From NCBI RefSeq assembly GCF_000336915.1, contig NZ_AOMD01000029.1:62001-126000 (forward strand): a DNA stretch of 64,000 bases, read 5' to 3'. Made by a program: the position numbers and the translations under genes. The stretch is from Halococcus saccharolyticus DSM 5350. Its GTDB lineage: Archaea > Halobacteriota > Halobacteria > Halobacteriales > Halococcaceae. Below the pieces are notes generated by a model that saw nothing but the letters and a program-made list of their open reading frames with translations, was not told the origin of the DNA and searched no databases. Within the stretch, counting starts at the first letter, position 1; each line of letters starts with the position of its first letter. Positions 33,655 to 42,720 of the stretch are shown here, one piece after another.

Positions 33655-34386
33655 ATGGATGTAGACATCGAGACGCTGGCGCGGTATCCGATGGAATCGG
33701 ACGACTGGATAGTCACGGTGCTGATTGGAGGATTCGCATTGTTGTTTTCGTTTCTCATCGTCCCGTGGTTCGTTGTGTCGGGGTACTTAGTCCGCGCGAT
33801 CCGGTCAGGAATGGAGCATGCCGAGCACCCGCCCGTGTTCGATGAGTGGGGTGACTTACTGAAAGAGGGAGTTGTAGCGGGTATCATCGGATTCATCTAT
33901 CAGCTCATCCCGCTAGTCGTGTTCGGCGTGTTCGTTGGTGGATCAGTTCTGGCCCTGCTCACGGGATCGGATGCAGGGGCCGGTCTCGGATTCCTCGGGT
34001 TCTTCGGAGGGTTGTTCCTCTGGTGGATTCTTGCCCTCGCGTTTGGGTATGTCGGCTTCGCAGGAGTTGCCAACTATGCGAGGAAAGGCACGTTCGGTGC
34101 GGGGTTCGATTTCGGCATTATCACTGATGTCGTGACTTCGCGAGAGTATTTGATCGCGTGGGCCTACGTCATCGGGCTGAATATCGTGGTGGGACTCATC
34201 GTGACCGTCCTCAATATCGTCCCTATCCTTGGGGGCATCGTGGGAGTGTTCGTTGGGTTTTACGCGCTTATCATTGCCGCGTGGCTGTGGGGAGACGGAT
34301 TCGCGGCGGCAACCGATGGGCGACAAGTGCCTGAGAGTTCCCCACCAGAGGACCCCTCTGCCAGCTTCGGTCAATTCGAGTCGTAG
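33655..34386 (+). CDS. DUF4013 membrane protein
   Basis: The 243-aa protein has about six hydrophobic helices: VTVLIGGFALLFSFLIVPWF, then WFVVSGYLVRAIRSGME, GVVAGIIGFIYQLIPLVVFG, VFVGGSVLALLTG, LGFFGGLFLWWILALAFGY, and two more (YVIGLNIVVGLIVTVLNIV; GGIVGVFVGFYALIIAAWLW). The 'YP...DDW' start and 'GYLVRAIRSGMEHAEHPPVF' loop are characteristic of the DUF4013 family, common in haloarchaea and bacteria with no known function. The C-terminal tail is soluble. Confidence 0.85.
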   Translation: MDVDIETLARYPMESDDWIVTVLIGGFALLFSFLIVPWFVVSGYLVRAIRSGMEHAEHPPVFDEWGDLLKEGVVAGIIGFIYQLIPLVVFGVFVGGSVLALLTGSDAGAGLGFLGFFGGLFLWWILALAFGYVGFAGVANYARKGTFGAGFDFGIITDVVTSREYLIAWAYVIGLNIVVGLIVTVLNIVPILGGIVGVFVGFYALIIAAWLWGDGFAAATDGRQVPESSPPEDPSASFGQFES

Positions 34387-34410
34387 TCGGGTGAAGACGT
34401 ACTCATCATA

Positions 34411-34533
34411 GTGAGGATATCTGTGGTGAGTCCGGTGAGTCCGCAATATACGAAACCGATGGGAGTGAGTACGTATGCGCAAGGCTGAGGCCGATGAAGA
34501 ACGCAAAGAGACGCGTCTTCAGAGACTCAAACC
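34411..34533 (+). pseudogene. frameshifted fragment of the 12632 gene family
   Basis: In one frame GESAIYETDGSEYV and, after a two-base shift, RKAEADEERKETRLQRLK match VPESAVYDVSESEYV and RKADVDEERKETRLQGLK of the protein encoded at 12632-13627. The identity is high, the rest of the gene is missing, and no promoter is seen. The remainder of the gap to 35016 holds no recognisable gene. It contains a short frame with VLFASVFTGRDTGTIG at 34588-34640 that may be further debris. Confidence 0.7.
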
Positions 34534-35016
34534 CCTTTGGTAGGCTGTGTGATCGGGGCGCTCGACTGAGGGGTCGGCGACCGAGTCAGCGTGCTGTTCG
34601 CGAGCGTTTTCACTGGTCGCGATACCGGGACGATTGGAATCTTCGCAGACCTGTTCAGTCCCGAATTGTCACTTCTGGAACTGTTCGCTTGTCGGAACGA
34701 GTGTCGGTTGCCCGTGTTCGTGGTCCGAGTCTGTGCCATGATCGGTCATTACATGTCGAGTACCACCGCCGCAAATAGCTTAACCGACTGTCAACAAATC
34801 ATACGCAGTGTTGGGTGAACAGGCGTCGATCACCGGACGAACGATTCCCCCTCTCCAACGACCGTCCGCCTGCGTATTCCCGTTCCAGCTGCCGGTTTCG
34901 GCGGTCCGATGTGATCAGGCGATAGTTGGCGTGGGACTCAACGATCAGCCGATTGCTTGCCCGGGAGAGCGATCGCGAGTGATGACACGACAATGCTCTC
35001 AACGAAGTGATCAGTC

Positions 35017-35661
35017 ATGAGTGTGATCGCTGTTGCCGACATCGGCCACCCGGACATGTCGTTGGATCCTACGATTCACGAGTGTCCCGACACAACGATT
35101 CGGGTTGTCCATCACTCTGGGACTGACCCCGAGACGGGGATTTTCTTCTACATCGTCGAGAACCCTGGCGAAGGATTCGAACAACAACTAGACGAGGATC
35201 ATACGGTTGCGGAATGGGGGTTGGTGGCGGGCTTGGAGCCGACCCGTGTCTATCGGATACGCCACCCCCCGGAGACCAAGCTCATCTCGCCGAAGACGAG
35301 CGAACTCAGCGGACTGATGCGCAGGGCGATTACCAACGCCCGCGGGTGGACAGTCCGACTCCAATTTCCCGATCGGAACGCGCTCGCCGCACTCGCCGAG
35401 TACTGCGACACCGAGAACATCTCGTTCACCCTCCAGAAAATGTTCCGGCAGGACGAATGGGACGGCGGTGTACCCACGGGACTGACCGAAGCCCAGCGCG
35501 AAGCGCTGATGACAGCCTACGAGAACGGCTACTTCGAGGAGCCACGCGAGGCGCGTCTCGACGACATCGCGGACGAGCTTGGCCTCTCGCCGACCGCCAT
35601 CGGCGGCCGCATCCGTCGTGGGACGGCAAAGCTCGTCGAGACGACACTTTTCGACGACTAA
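35017..35661 (+). CDS. HTH-10 (bacterio-opsin activator type) regulator
   Basis: The 214-aa protein ends in the haloarchaeal HTH_10 domain: LTEAQREALMTAYENGYFEE, then the helix-turn-helix LDDIADELGLSPTAIGGRIR and a final short helix (GTAKLVETTLFDD). The N-terminal 100 residues (VRVVHHSGTDPETGIFFYIV region) look like a small sensor or ACT-like domain. HTH_10 proteins activate light, redox or bacteriorhodopsin genes in haloarchaea. The target is not evident. A truncated paralogue lies at 50010-50307. Confidence 0.88.
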   Translation: MSVIAVADIGHPDMSLDPTIHECPDTTIRVVHHSGTDPETGIFFYIVENPGEGFEQQLDEDHTVAEWGLVAGLEPTRVYRIRHPPETKLISPKTSELSGLMRRAITNARGWTVRLQFPDRNALAALAEYCDTENISFTLQKMFRQDEWDGGVPTGLTEAQREALMTAYENGYFEEPREARLDDIADELGLSPTAIGGRIRRGTAKLVETTLFDD

Positions 35662-35897
35662 CCTGAGCTGCGTGAATGGCGTACAGCCACCGTTCGATCA
35701 CAGTCCATTGTTGTCATCGTCGAGCGAGGATCGATCGGTTTCGATCTGTACTATTCAATGTCGAGTCGGCTGAATTTCGAGTCGGGATGCAGCTGACAGC
35801 GGAGGAGTTCGAAAAACCTCCCGCGAAACGGGTGTTCAATCGCCCGAGAAGAACACTGTTACCCCCATCATTGTGCAAAATGTCCGGCGATCATCGC

Positions 35898-36025
35898 GCA
35901 TCGTCCTGGCGACTCAGCAAGCGTGTAAACGGACTCTCGCGGCGAGCGCGCCCGGAACAATGGGTTTCGGTGGCAGGATATTGGTAACGGCCTCGGTCGC
36001 TATCCGTGGACAGAGCCCGCCAGCA
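35898..36025. repeat. 128-base dispersed repeat, copy 1
   Basis: This stretch is nearly the same as 42258-42387, from GCATCGTCCTGGCGACTCAG to GTGGACAGAGCCCGCCAGCA. The second copy is joined to an ISXO2-like transposase tail, so the repeat is probably part of an IS element. Here the transposase part is missing. The rest of the 1-kb gap 35662-36684 shows no intact gene. Confidence 0.65.
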
Positions 36026-36328
36026 ACGCCGCACGCACTCGCGATCGCGATCCATCGGGGAGAGTAAGTTGAGGGTGAGCAATCCCAACCATACCAGAGT
36101 CTCCCCAAGTGTGCACTTCGAACGCACAACCGTAGCCCTTTCGTTAACTATCACTTCACGCTCATATTGCTCAAGGTCTGATTCTCGACGTCAACATGGT
36201 TCGTGCTCAATATCGCAGTCAACTTCGACGTCATAACCCCGTAGTCGACGGCACGCTCTAGCGATGGGGCATCTGGTGGATGAACTCGGTACTTGGTTCG
36301 GTACCTCCGACTCGCGTGTTCTTCCAGA

Positions 36329-36415
36329 GATATCGACGACAAAATCGCGATCGGCCTACACATCAATGGACATGGGTATTGACCCCCATCCCAACGACTG
36401 GGACGACGGAATACA
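36329..36415 (+). pseudogene. serine-recombinase fragment
   Basis: In one frame DIDDKIAIGLHI and, after a one-base shift, MDMGIDPHPNDWDDG match DRIVDENEVGLHI and LDMGIDLDPDERD of the recombinase at 24421-25107 (residues about 96-119). The rest of the gene is absent. It is recombinase debris from the same family. Confidence 0.5.
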
Positions 36416-36684
36416 AGTCACCACGAGATAAATCGCGGGTCTTGGAACGCCAATCGACGTCGGTCAATAAGAGGCGGTATCTCGCCCGCCAGTAGCCACG
36501 CTTTCAGTTACGGAGAGTGCTCCGGCGTGATTGTCATCAAAGTCCCATGCCACATTTCAACACATTTCACGGTCGAATTTCGGACTCAGAAGCGTGAAAC
36601 GATCTGGAATCGTCCGAAAAGGTTCGGAACAGCTACCTGGAGTTAAGAACGTGCCCCGACTCTTGACAGGCCGAAGACACCGTG

Positions 36685-37107
36685 ATGTCAAAACTATCCG
36701 ATCGATTGGAAGGCGTTCAGACGAAGCGCATCGCCATGGTTGGCCTCGTGGCCGTCATGCTCGTGGTTGCTGGATGTAGTGGAGGCGGGGGTGGCAACAA
36801 CACCAGCGGTGATGGAGCCACTGCTGCTGCCGGTGAAGATACCACCGCTGCTGAAGAGGAAGCCACCGCGGCCGAGGAAGAAGAGACGACTGCTGCTGAG
36901 GAAGAGGAAACCACCGCCGCTGAGGAAGAGGAGGAGACCACTGCTGGTGAAGAGACGACAGCTGGCGAAGAGGAAGCCACCGCTGGCGAGGAAGAAACGA
37001 CTGCTGCTGGCGAAGAAACCATGATGGAAAACGGGACCTCGATGGAAAACGAGACCATGATGGGGAACGGAACCTCGATGGAGACTGAGACTACAGCAAG
37101 CAGCTAA
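36685..37107 (+). CDS. low-complexity lipoprotein
   Basis: The 140-aa protein has a signal peptide (IAMVGLVAVMLVVAGC) with lipobox VAGC at about residue 31, so it should be a surface lipoprotein. The mature part is a tandem run of acidic units based on EEETTAAEEE and GEETTAGEEE, ending in repeats of MENGTSMENE. Such highly acidic extracellular spacers are typical of haloarchaea but carry no catalytic hints. The ATG at 36685 is used; a GTG one codon earlier is possible. Repeat number is likely to vary between strains. Confidence 0.75.
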   Translation: MSKLSDRLEGVQTKRIAMVGLVAVMLVVAGCSGGGGGNNTSGDGATAAAGEDTTAAEEEATAAEEEETTAAEEEETTAAEEEEETTAGEETTAGEEEATAGEEETTAAGEETMMENGTSMENETMMGNGTSMETETTASS

Positions 37108-37780
37108 CACTCCCTCTGTAGGGACCAGAGGCTGAATTACCGAAGATTTTTCGAGAACGTCCCTAACATCTTTCCGTCTTCACGCCAATGAGTGACATGG
37201 GGGCGCGCTACAACCCGGGTGCTTGTCATGGATCGTTCGCGCTCCATACCGCCATCATCACCGTTCCCGAATATTTCGATTTCATCCGTCACGAGATACT
37301 TTCATCTGGTAGATCAAGCCTGGTAGCAGATCACGAGTACTGCCAAGACGATACTCCAATGCGTTCACGGAATGGCTGATTTCTCCTGTTGGATCGTTCC
37401 CGAAAATCACGAGGAGCGCGAGAAACTGGTCCTCATGATTCAGATCCCGCGCTCAGCAAGACTTTTTCGAGAAAGGGTATAGTCGTATCGGGTGACCCCT
37501 TGGTAGCTGAAGACAAGCAGGTCGTTTTCTCATACATAATAAGCGTTGGAATCAATTGACGCCCTAAATTTTCACACAGGACTATGCATGACGAATCGAC
37601 CTAGCCGAGTTCAGAGATGTGGGATATCCGAGGGCATACCCTACGCGAGAGTGGAGATGACAATCGACAGTACAGAGCGGGAGGGGCGAGTTCATTAAAC
37701 GGCAAACATCCACCGTTCACCGAATATGCCTGTAGGTAGCTCCGAAGACCGGTCTACGATGCTTTGAGGATCCGTTTCGG
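37108..37780. other. 673-base gap without a convincing gene
   Basis: Short frames exist on both strands (for example a 36-codon frame from 37373 starting MADFSCWIVPENHEEREK), but none has family features or a clear promoter. Base composition is lower in G+C than in the flanks, and the stretch probably contains decayed sequence. Confidence 0.35.
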
Positions 37781-39022
37781 TTACGCGAGTCGCTCCGCAA
37801 CCCGATCGCGCAGGAACTGCCCGAATAGTGGGGCGTCGTCGAGGTGGATCAATCGCGCGATCGCAAGCGGACTACCCTCATTTGCGTCCGCCAGCGTCCC
37901 TATCCCGAGGTCGTTCATGTCGCCCAGCAGCCGATCGTAGCGCTCGTTCGAGGCCAGATACAGGAGCCGCGTCATCAAGAGCCGGCGCTCGGCCTTGGGT
38001 GCGACGTCGCGGTGCCAGAGGGTGTCGTAGACCGACATGTTCGAATCCGAGGTGTCCCGTCGTTCGGACATCAGACACCGGTCGGCGGTGATCGCGGCCG
38101 CGCGGCCCGACTTCATACAGGTGTCGATCCCCTCGCCCCATAGCGGATCCACCGTCGGCACGGTGTCGCCGATCGCCATGAATCCCGGCGCATGGAGCCG
38201 ATCGGGGGTCTGGATGTGCGCGGAGCCGCGGTGTTGGCCGCCCTCGTGACGCTTCGCGTTCGTCAGCCGCGGGTCGGTGTCAAGCCAGTGGTCGAGGTAG
38301 CCGTCAATGCTCCGGTCTCTCGTTTGGTGGTTCCGGTAGCGCTCGTTCTGGATGAAACACAGGCCGACCTTCGCGGTGTCCGCGCCGGTGTGAAAGATCC
38401 ACGAGTAGCCGCCCGGTGCGAGATCGTGATCCAGCCGGAGCATCATGGCGTCCGTGAGGTCGGCGTAGCCATCGTGTTCGACCCTTATCCCATCCATCTC
38501 CCACTCGACGCCGATCGCCTGGTTCTTCCGTTCGAGGTCGCTCACATCGAGGGCCTTCGCCAGGGGCGCTGCCGGTCCGGTCGCGTCGATCACGATGTCG
38601 GCATAGACCTCCTGATCGCCGTTGTAGCGCACCCCGACCGCGTGGCCGTTCTCGGTGATCGGGGCGGTCGCACGTGCGTTGAAGCGATATTCCGCGCCTG
38701 CCTCGCGCCCGTCCTCGACGAGGAACTGCTTGAAATCCGCGAAGTCCATTACCGCACCCGGTTGGACTCTAGTAAAGTGATCGTTCGGAGATTCGAGCAC
38801 GATCTTCTCAGTGTAGTTCATCACCACGTCGTCGGGCAAGCCGAACGCTCCCATCATCGAGGCGAAGGTCCCGGCGGTGGACTTGTTGCTCTGTCGAGGA
38901 AACTCCGCCTCGTTCTCGGTTTCGAGGACGAGCACGTCGTAGCCACGTCTGGCAACGTCGCGCGCACACTGAGCTCCGGCCGGACCGGCACCGGCGATCA
39001 CTACCTCGTGTCGATCAAGCAT
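37781..39022 (-). CDS. geranylgeranyl-reductase-family flavoprotein
   Basis: The 413-aa protein is an FAD-dependent reductase or monooxygenase of the digeranylgeranylglycerophospholipid reductase type. VVIAGAGPAGAQCARDVARR (residues 7-26) is the FAD dinucleotide fold. FADFKQFLVEDGREAGAEYR and IVIDATGPAAPLAKAL are the family's middle motifs. PGFMAIGDTVPTVDPLWGEG (near 283) is the second FAD contact. In archaea such enzymes saturate isoprenoid lipid chains. Haloarchaea carry several paralogues, so the substrate here is not certain. The ATG at 39022 gives the usual MLDRHEVVIAG start; ten more codons are open upstream. Confidence 0.8.
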   Translation of the reverse strand: MLDRHEVVIAGAGPAGAQCARDVARRGYDVLVLETENEAEFPRQSNKSTAGTFASMMGAFGLPDDVVMNYTEKIVLESPNDHFTRVQPGAVMDFADFKQFLVEDGREAGAEYRFNARATAPITENGHAVGVRYNGDQEVYADIVIDATGPAAPLAKALDVSDLERKNQAIGVEWEMDGIRVEHDGYADLTDAMMLRLDHDLAPGGYSWIFHTGADTAKVGLCFIQNERYRNHQTRDRSIDGYLDHWLDTDPRLTNAKRHEGGQHRGSAHIQTPDRLHAPGFMAIGDTVPTVDPLWGEGIDTCMKSGRAAAITADRCLMSERRDTSDSNMSVYDTLWHRDVAPKAERRLLMTRLLYLASNERYDRLLGDMNDLGIGTLADANEGSPLAIARLIHLDDAPLFGQFLRDRVAERLA

Positions 39023-39052
39023 AATTTCTTCCTTCGCGTGGAATATCGTCAC

Positions 39053-39575
39053 AGTGCACCACCGGTACTGCGAACACCGCGAACCGGTTCGCGTATGCCA
39101 TCGTCGGTCCGCCGCGGATCACTTCACGGAATCCACTCCCGTCGTCGCCTGTGGTCACGGTCGGATCGAACCAACAGAGGGAAAGTAAAAATACGTGGCG
39201 CCTCCGCAATCCAGATCATCCTCGCACGAGCCGAGGCGAACTACGACATCCCGTTCGACAACGATCAGTGGCGGCTCGAACGCGCGAAGGTCGACGTTGA
39301 CGGAAGGAACTCCCGCCGTTCGATGCCCAGAGCGGACACCCACCCGTACCGACGAGAGGGCCAGAACAGTAGCTGTTTGCTGGAAAAAGCGTTCGGAGCC
39401 AGCGATGCGCTTGATCGAACCGACGTGACGATAATCCGGTAACAAGACGACCGTCATACCCGACAGAAACCGATGGTTCAACACTCACCACACTTCGGTA
39501 CCCGTGTGTCAGCAGCAAGCCCTCCGCCACAGTGTTCTCTGTCGGACGACTTGTGGGGACGATTAGATACACGAT
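39053..39575. other. 523-base gap with possible debris
   Basis: No complete gene is seen. A plus-strand frame around 39200-39300 reads IQIILARAEANYDIPFDNDQ, which looks protein-like but has no start and no recognised relative. The right end provides the TATA-like region for the gene at 39576. Confidence 0.35.
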
Positions 39576-39899
39576 ATGGGGACGAAGCCAACGCCAGAGT
39601 CGGACTCAGCCGACACAGAACCACGTATCGACGCGAAATCACTGGCCACAACCCCGCTGCACGACACTGCGGAGATGGTTGCAGCGGCACTCGTCGCCGA
39701 CGCCACTGGCCATCACGGCCGGTCCAGGTTTTTCGAGGACGAATCTGACGGGAGTGGTGATGTTCTCGACGGATTCGTTGCGGATGTCACGACCATCGCA
39801 CAGTCACAGTGCGAGCGGTGGGAGAGCTACGCCGACATAAAAACGCTGATCTGTCATCTTTCGATCGATCATCTTACGTTCGTCGCACACGATTCGTGA
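39576..39899 (+). CDS. hypothetical protein
   Basis: The 107-aa acidic protein begins MGTKPTPESDSADTEPRIDA and then has a helical part (DTAEMVAAALVADATGHHG), an acidic loop, and a final helix pair (SQCERWESYADIKTLICHLS). GC-rich third positions and acidity fit a genuine haloarchaeal gene. The ATG is preceded by TTAGATACACGAT. Function is unknown and no family was recognised. Confidence 0.5.
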   Translation: MGTKPTPESDSADTEPRIDAKSLATTPLHDTAEMVAAALVADATGHHGRSRFFEDESDGSGDVLDGFVADVTTIAQSQCERWESYADIKTLICHLSIDHLTFVAHDS

Positions 39900-40061
39900 G
39901 CGGCGGCACTATTCAGCAGACATTCATTTCACAGCCTGTCCAGACGATTCCGAGATATTAACCTGGGATTGATTAGCGGCTGTTTATCACATTGCACGGA
40001 TGTCAGAACTGAATGCCTGATCCGTGCATTGACGAGCTACCTAGCCGACATCAGCTAACAT

Positions 40062-40808
40062 CTACTCCATGATCGCGCCACAGGAGATGTTGACTTCCGT
40101 GGCGGTGATGGTGCGGGCTCGGTCCGAGGCCACAAAGGCTGCGACGTTGCCCACGTCGGTCAACGTCTCTGTGCGGTTCAGTAAGGCCGCCTCCTCTGTC
40201 GCTGCGATAATCTCGTCACGGTAGTCGACATCCCCAGGGATCGATTCGAGTACACCCCCCGTTTTCAGGGTGACGACACGGATGCTATGCTCCCCAAGTT
40301 CGACGGCCCACTGCCGTCGAAGTCCCTCGATAGCGTCGAGAGCGACTTTGAAGCCCCCGAGCCCAGGTTGTGTCTGGGGACCACCACCGCCGAACGTTAG
40401 GATCACCCCAGATTCATGCTTGATCATGTGCCGAGCTGCCGCCCTCGTCGTCAGGAACTGCGTCCGCATCGCGGTAGTGATCGGCTGGGTGAAGTCTTCG
40501 CTTGAAATCCCTGACAGCGGCTCCTGGACATCACCGATTCCGATGAGGTTGAACGAAATGTCGATGCGCCCGGTCTCCTCGACCACCGCATCGACGAACT
40601 CGTCGACGGCTTGCTCGTCAAGAGCATCGACGACTGCGGTGTCCGCCTTGCCCCCGTCCGAGCGAATGTCCTCGGCAATCTTGTCGAGTGTCATTTCAGT
40701 GCGCCCGGCGAGGAAGATTCTGGCCCCCTCACGGGCGAAGACGCGGGCGACAGCACCACCGATCGATCCGCCTGCGCCGTAGATCGCCGCGACCTTGCCA
40801 TCCAGCAT
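40062..40808 (-). CDS. SDR-family oxidoreductase lacking the catalytic Tyr
   Basis: The 248-aa protein is a short-chain dehydrogenase/reductase: NAD(P)-binding AIYGAGGSIGGAVARVFARE (residues 7-26), the adenine-ring motif VVDALDEQAVDEFVD, and FNLIGIGDV in place of NNAG. In the catalytic region the sequence is GLGGFKVALDAIEGLRRQWA, in which the usual Tyr four residues before the Lys is missing. This suggests an altered or lost redox activity, as in some enoyl-ACP-reductase-like members. The start at 40808 gives MLDGKVAAIYGAGG. It precedes the SRPBCC gene on the same strand order but with a separate leader. Confidence 0.75.
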   Translation of the reverse strand: MLDGKVAAIYGAGGSIGGAVARVFAREGARIFLAGRTEMTLDKIAEDIRSDGGKADTAVVDALDEQAVDEFVDAVVEETGRIDISFNLIGIGDVQEPLSGISSEDFTQPITTAMRTQFLTTRAAARHMIKHESGVILTFGGGGPQTQPGLGGFKVALDAIEGLRRQWAVELGEHSIRVVTLKTGGVLESIPGDVDYRDEIIAATEEAALLNRTETLTDVGNVAAFVASDRARTITATEVNISCGAIME

Positions 40809-40901
40809 CACGTCAATTTCCACCTCCGAGGCCCGGAACAGTCCTGCGACATTTCGATCGGTAGTCGGATCGTCAACCTCGTTGCATCGGTTTCGATCAT
40901 G

Positions 40902-41819
40902 CTATGCCTCCTCGATTACATCCGCGAGATTTTCGAGGGACTCGTTCCACCCTTCGTTGGCGTCGCTCGGGGGAATGGCCTCCGGGATGCCCTCCTGTCG
41001 GACGGTGATCTCGGTTCCATCTGGTACCTCCTCGAAGGTGGCTGTCACGGTCATCTCGCCGGCCATGCTCGGCTCATCGGTTTCGAACGATTCAGTGTAG
41101 ACGATCTGCTCGCCCGGTGAGAGTTCCTTGTAGGTGCCCCCGAAAGAGTGGCCGTAGTCCGCGAACTCCTCGGTTTTGCCCGTGAACGTGGCGCGGAACG
41201 TTCCGCCCTCCTCGGGCTCCAGGTGGTGGACCTCGGCGCTGAAGCCGGTCGGTGGCAACCATTGGGCGAGTTCGTCGGGATCGAGGAACGCCTCGTAGAC
41301 GCGTTCGGGTGAGGCTTTGATGACTCGGCTCGTTGTCATACTTCGCTCCTCGGTCTCGATGGGATCTGCGTCTGATTCCTGGAGTAGTTCCGCCAGGGTT
41401 TCGAGCATGCCTGCCCAGCCTTCGGCGGCACCGTCGGGAACCTGCCCAGGGAACTCCTGGGTAACGACGACTTCCGTGCCATCCCGAACATCTTGGAACT
41501 CGTAGATGACACGAAGCTCTCCCACTTCGGTCTCCTCACCCGTAACGAGGCGTTCGTGCTCGACCACCTCGACGTAGGTTCCCTCGTTGTTGACACGATT
41601 CTCCCCGTCAGTCCAGGTGATGAACATGTCGCCACCGGATTCGACTTCGTTGGCGCGAACCTCCGCTGTCATGCCGTCGGGCACGAACCACTGGACCAGT
41701 TCGTCAGGGTCAGTGAACGCCTGCCACACGCGTTCGCGTGGGGCGTCGAACGTCCGGCGGAGGGTGAGGGTCGTGTCCGTCGTTTCGATCTCGGTCTCGT
41801 CGATCGTGTCGGGTGTCAT
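40902..41819 (-). CDS. double SRPBCC (AHSA1-type) protein
   Basis: The 305-aa protein is a tandem duplication of the AHSA1/START-like fold. The first copy has LRRTFDAPRERVWQAFTDPD and GGDMFITWTDGENRV; the second has SRVIKASPERVYEAFLDPDE and GGTFRATFTGKTEEF. Both end with the long C-terminal helix (EGWAGMLETLAELLQ; EGWNESLENLADVIEE). The fold binds hydrophobic ligands. Its start overlaps the ArsR gene stop by four bases, so they are translated together. ArsR-SRPBCC pairs are common in bacteria and haloarchaea; the ligand is not known. Two domains in one chain is less usual. Confidence 0.88.
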   Translation of the reverse strand: MTPDTIDETEIETTDTTLTLRRTFDAPRERVWQAFTDPDELVQWFVPDGMTAEVRANEVESGGDMFITWTDGENRVNNEGTYVEVVEHERLVTGEETEVGELRVIYEFQDVRDGTEVVVTQEFPGQVPDGAAEGWAGMLETLAELLQESDADPIETEERSMTTSRVIKASPERVYEAFLDPDELAQWLPPTGFSAEVHHLEPEEGGTFRATFTGKTEEFADYGHSFGGTYKELSPGEQIVYTESFETDEPSMAGEMTVTATFEEVPDGTEITVRQEGIPEAIPPSDANEGWNESLENLADVIEEA

Positions 41820-42172
41820 TGGTCTTCGTCCTCGTTCTCCAGATGGTCGGCCAGCGCGTCGAAACGGTCCTCCCAGAGCACGCGGTAGCGGGTCAGCCAG
41901 CCGAACGCCTCGCTCAGTGGCGCGGCGTTCAGGTGACTGCGGCGAACGCGGCCATCCTGCTCGACTTCGAGTAGGTTCGCGTCCTCCAGCACGCGCAGGT
42001 GCTTCGAGACCGCTGCCAGCGAAACGTCATGGGGTTCGGACAACTCGCTGACGCTCTTTGGACCGTCGGCTAACTCTTCCAGGGTGGCCCGGCGGATCGG
42101 GTGGGCCAGCGCGTGGAAGATAGCGTCGAGGTCAAGATCGTCCGACTGTCGTTCAACCATCCAGTTAAGCAT
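41816..42172 (-). CDS. ArsR-family winged-helix regulator
   Basis: The 118-aa protein is an ArsR-type repressor: IFHALAHPIRRATLEELADG (helix 1-2), SVSELSEPHDVSLAAVSKHL (recognition helix), RVLEDANLLEVEQDGRVRRS (wing). No metal-binding cysteine pair is present, so it probably senses something other than arsenic or metals, as do most SRPBCC-linked members. It is the first gene of the two-gene operon with the double SRPBCC protein. Start at 42172, or 42160 at the fifth codon. Confidence 0.88.
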   Translation of the reverse strand: MLNWMVERQSDDLDLDAIFHALAHPIRRATLEELADGPKSVSELSEPHDVSLAAVSKHLRVLEDANLLEVEQDGRVRRSHLNAAPLSEAFGWLTRYRVLWEDRFDALADHLENEDEDQ

Positions 42173-42257
42173 ATACTGACTCGTATATTAAACCTATCGG
42201 TTAAATAAATCGTCGTCTCGATCCAGTTGACAGCCGCGTTTCACCTCCGACCAGAAC

Positions 42258-42387
42258 GCATCGTCTTGGCGACTCAGCAAGCGTGTGAGTAGACTCTCAC
42301 GGCGAGCGCGCCCGGAACAATGGTTTCGGTGGAAGGGTGTTGGTAACGAACGCCTCGGTCGCTATCCGTGGACAGAGCCCGCCAGCA
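42258..42387. repeat. dispersed repeat, copy 2
   Basis: Second copy of the 128-base sequence at 35898-36025, about 90 percent alike by eye, directly joined to the transposase tail that follows. Together they suggest one IS type left both copies. Confidence 0.65.
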
Positions 42388-42679
42388 GGAGTCACTGACT
42401 GTCTATACCGACGGGTTTCGGGCGTACGATCCGCTTGAGAAAGACGCTGCCTTCGATCGCGAGTGCGTCACCCACGGAGACAGTGAGTACATTGACGGAG
42501 AGGTCCGCGTCAACACCTGCGAGTGTCACGGGTCGCTGCTGCGCCCGTGGCTCTCGCCCCATCGAGGGATCTCAAAAGACAAGCTCACTCAGTATCTTCG
42601 CGCGTTTCAGCTCCGCAGAGAGGTATCCGATCAACCCGGTCGAAAAGCGCTCAAGCACGCTGTTCGAGCCGCTTTCTGA
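42368..42679 (+). pseudogene. ISXO2/IS1595-type transposase C-terminal fragment
   Basis: About 100 codons read TVYTDGFRAYDPLEKDAAFD (DDE transposase strand), then GEVRVNTCECHGSLLRPWLS and HRGISKDKLTQYLRAFQLRR, the conserved end of the ISXO2-like domain. The N-terminal half, including the first catalytic Asp, is missing, and the 5' part is the dispersed repeat. The frame stays open to the stop. It is therefore a truncated, inactive transposase on the opposite strand from the remnant at 7621, and of a different subgroup by sequence. The flanks of the 548-base gap 42173-42720 hold nothing else. Confidence 0.8.
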
Positions 42680-42720
42680 AATCAACAATGTGCTACACAT
42701 GAGCGATAGTAGAAACTCAC

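Noticed and set aside
36682-37110. Repeated GAAGAGGAA tracts as a non-coding satellite
   Set aside because: They are in frame in a lipoprotein gene with a good signal peptide and lipobox.
37188-37379. 63-codon plus-strand frame
   Set aside because: No family features, promoter or composition typical of haloarchaeal proteins.
38192-39442. A 416-codon plus-strand open frame opposite the reductase gene
   Set aside because: It is the antisense shadow of the GC-rich reductase at 37781-39022; the minus-strand frame has clear FAD motifs.
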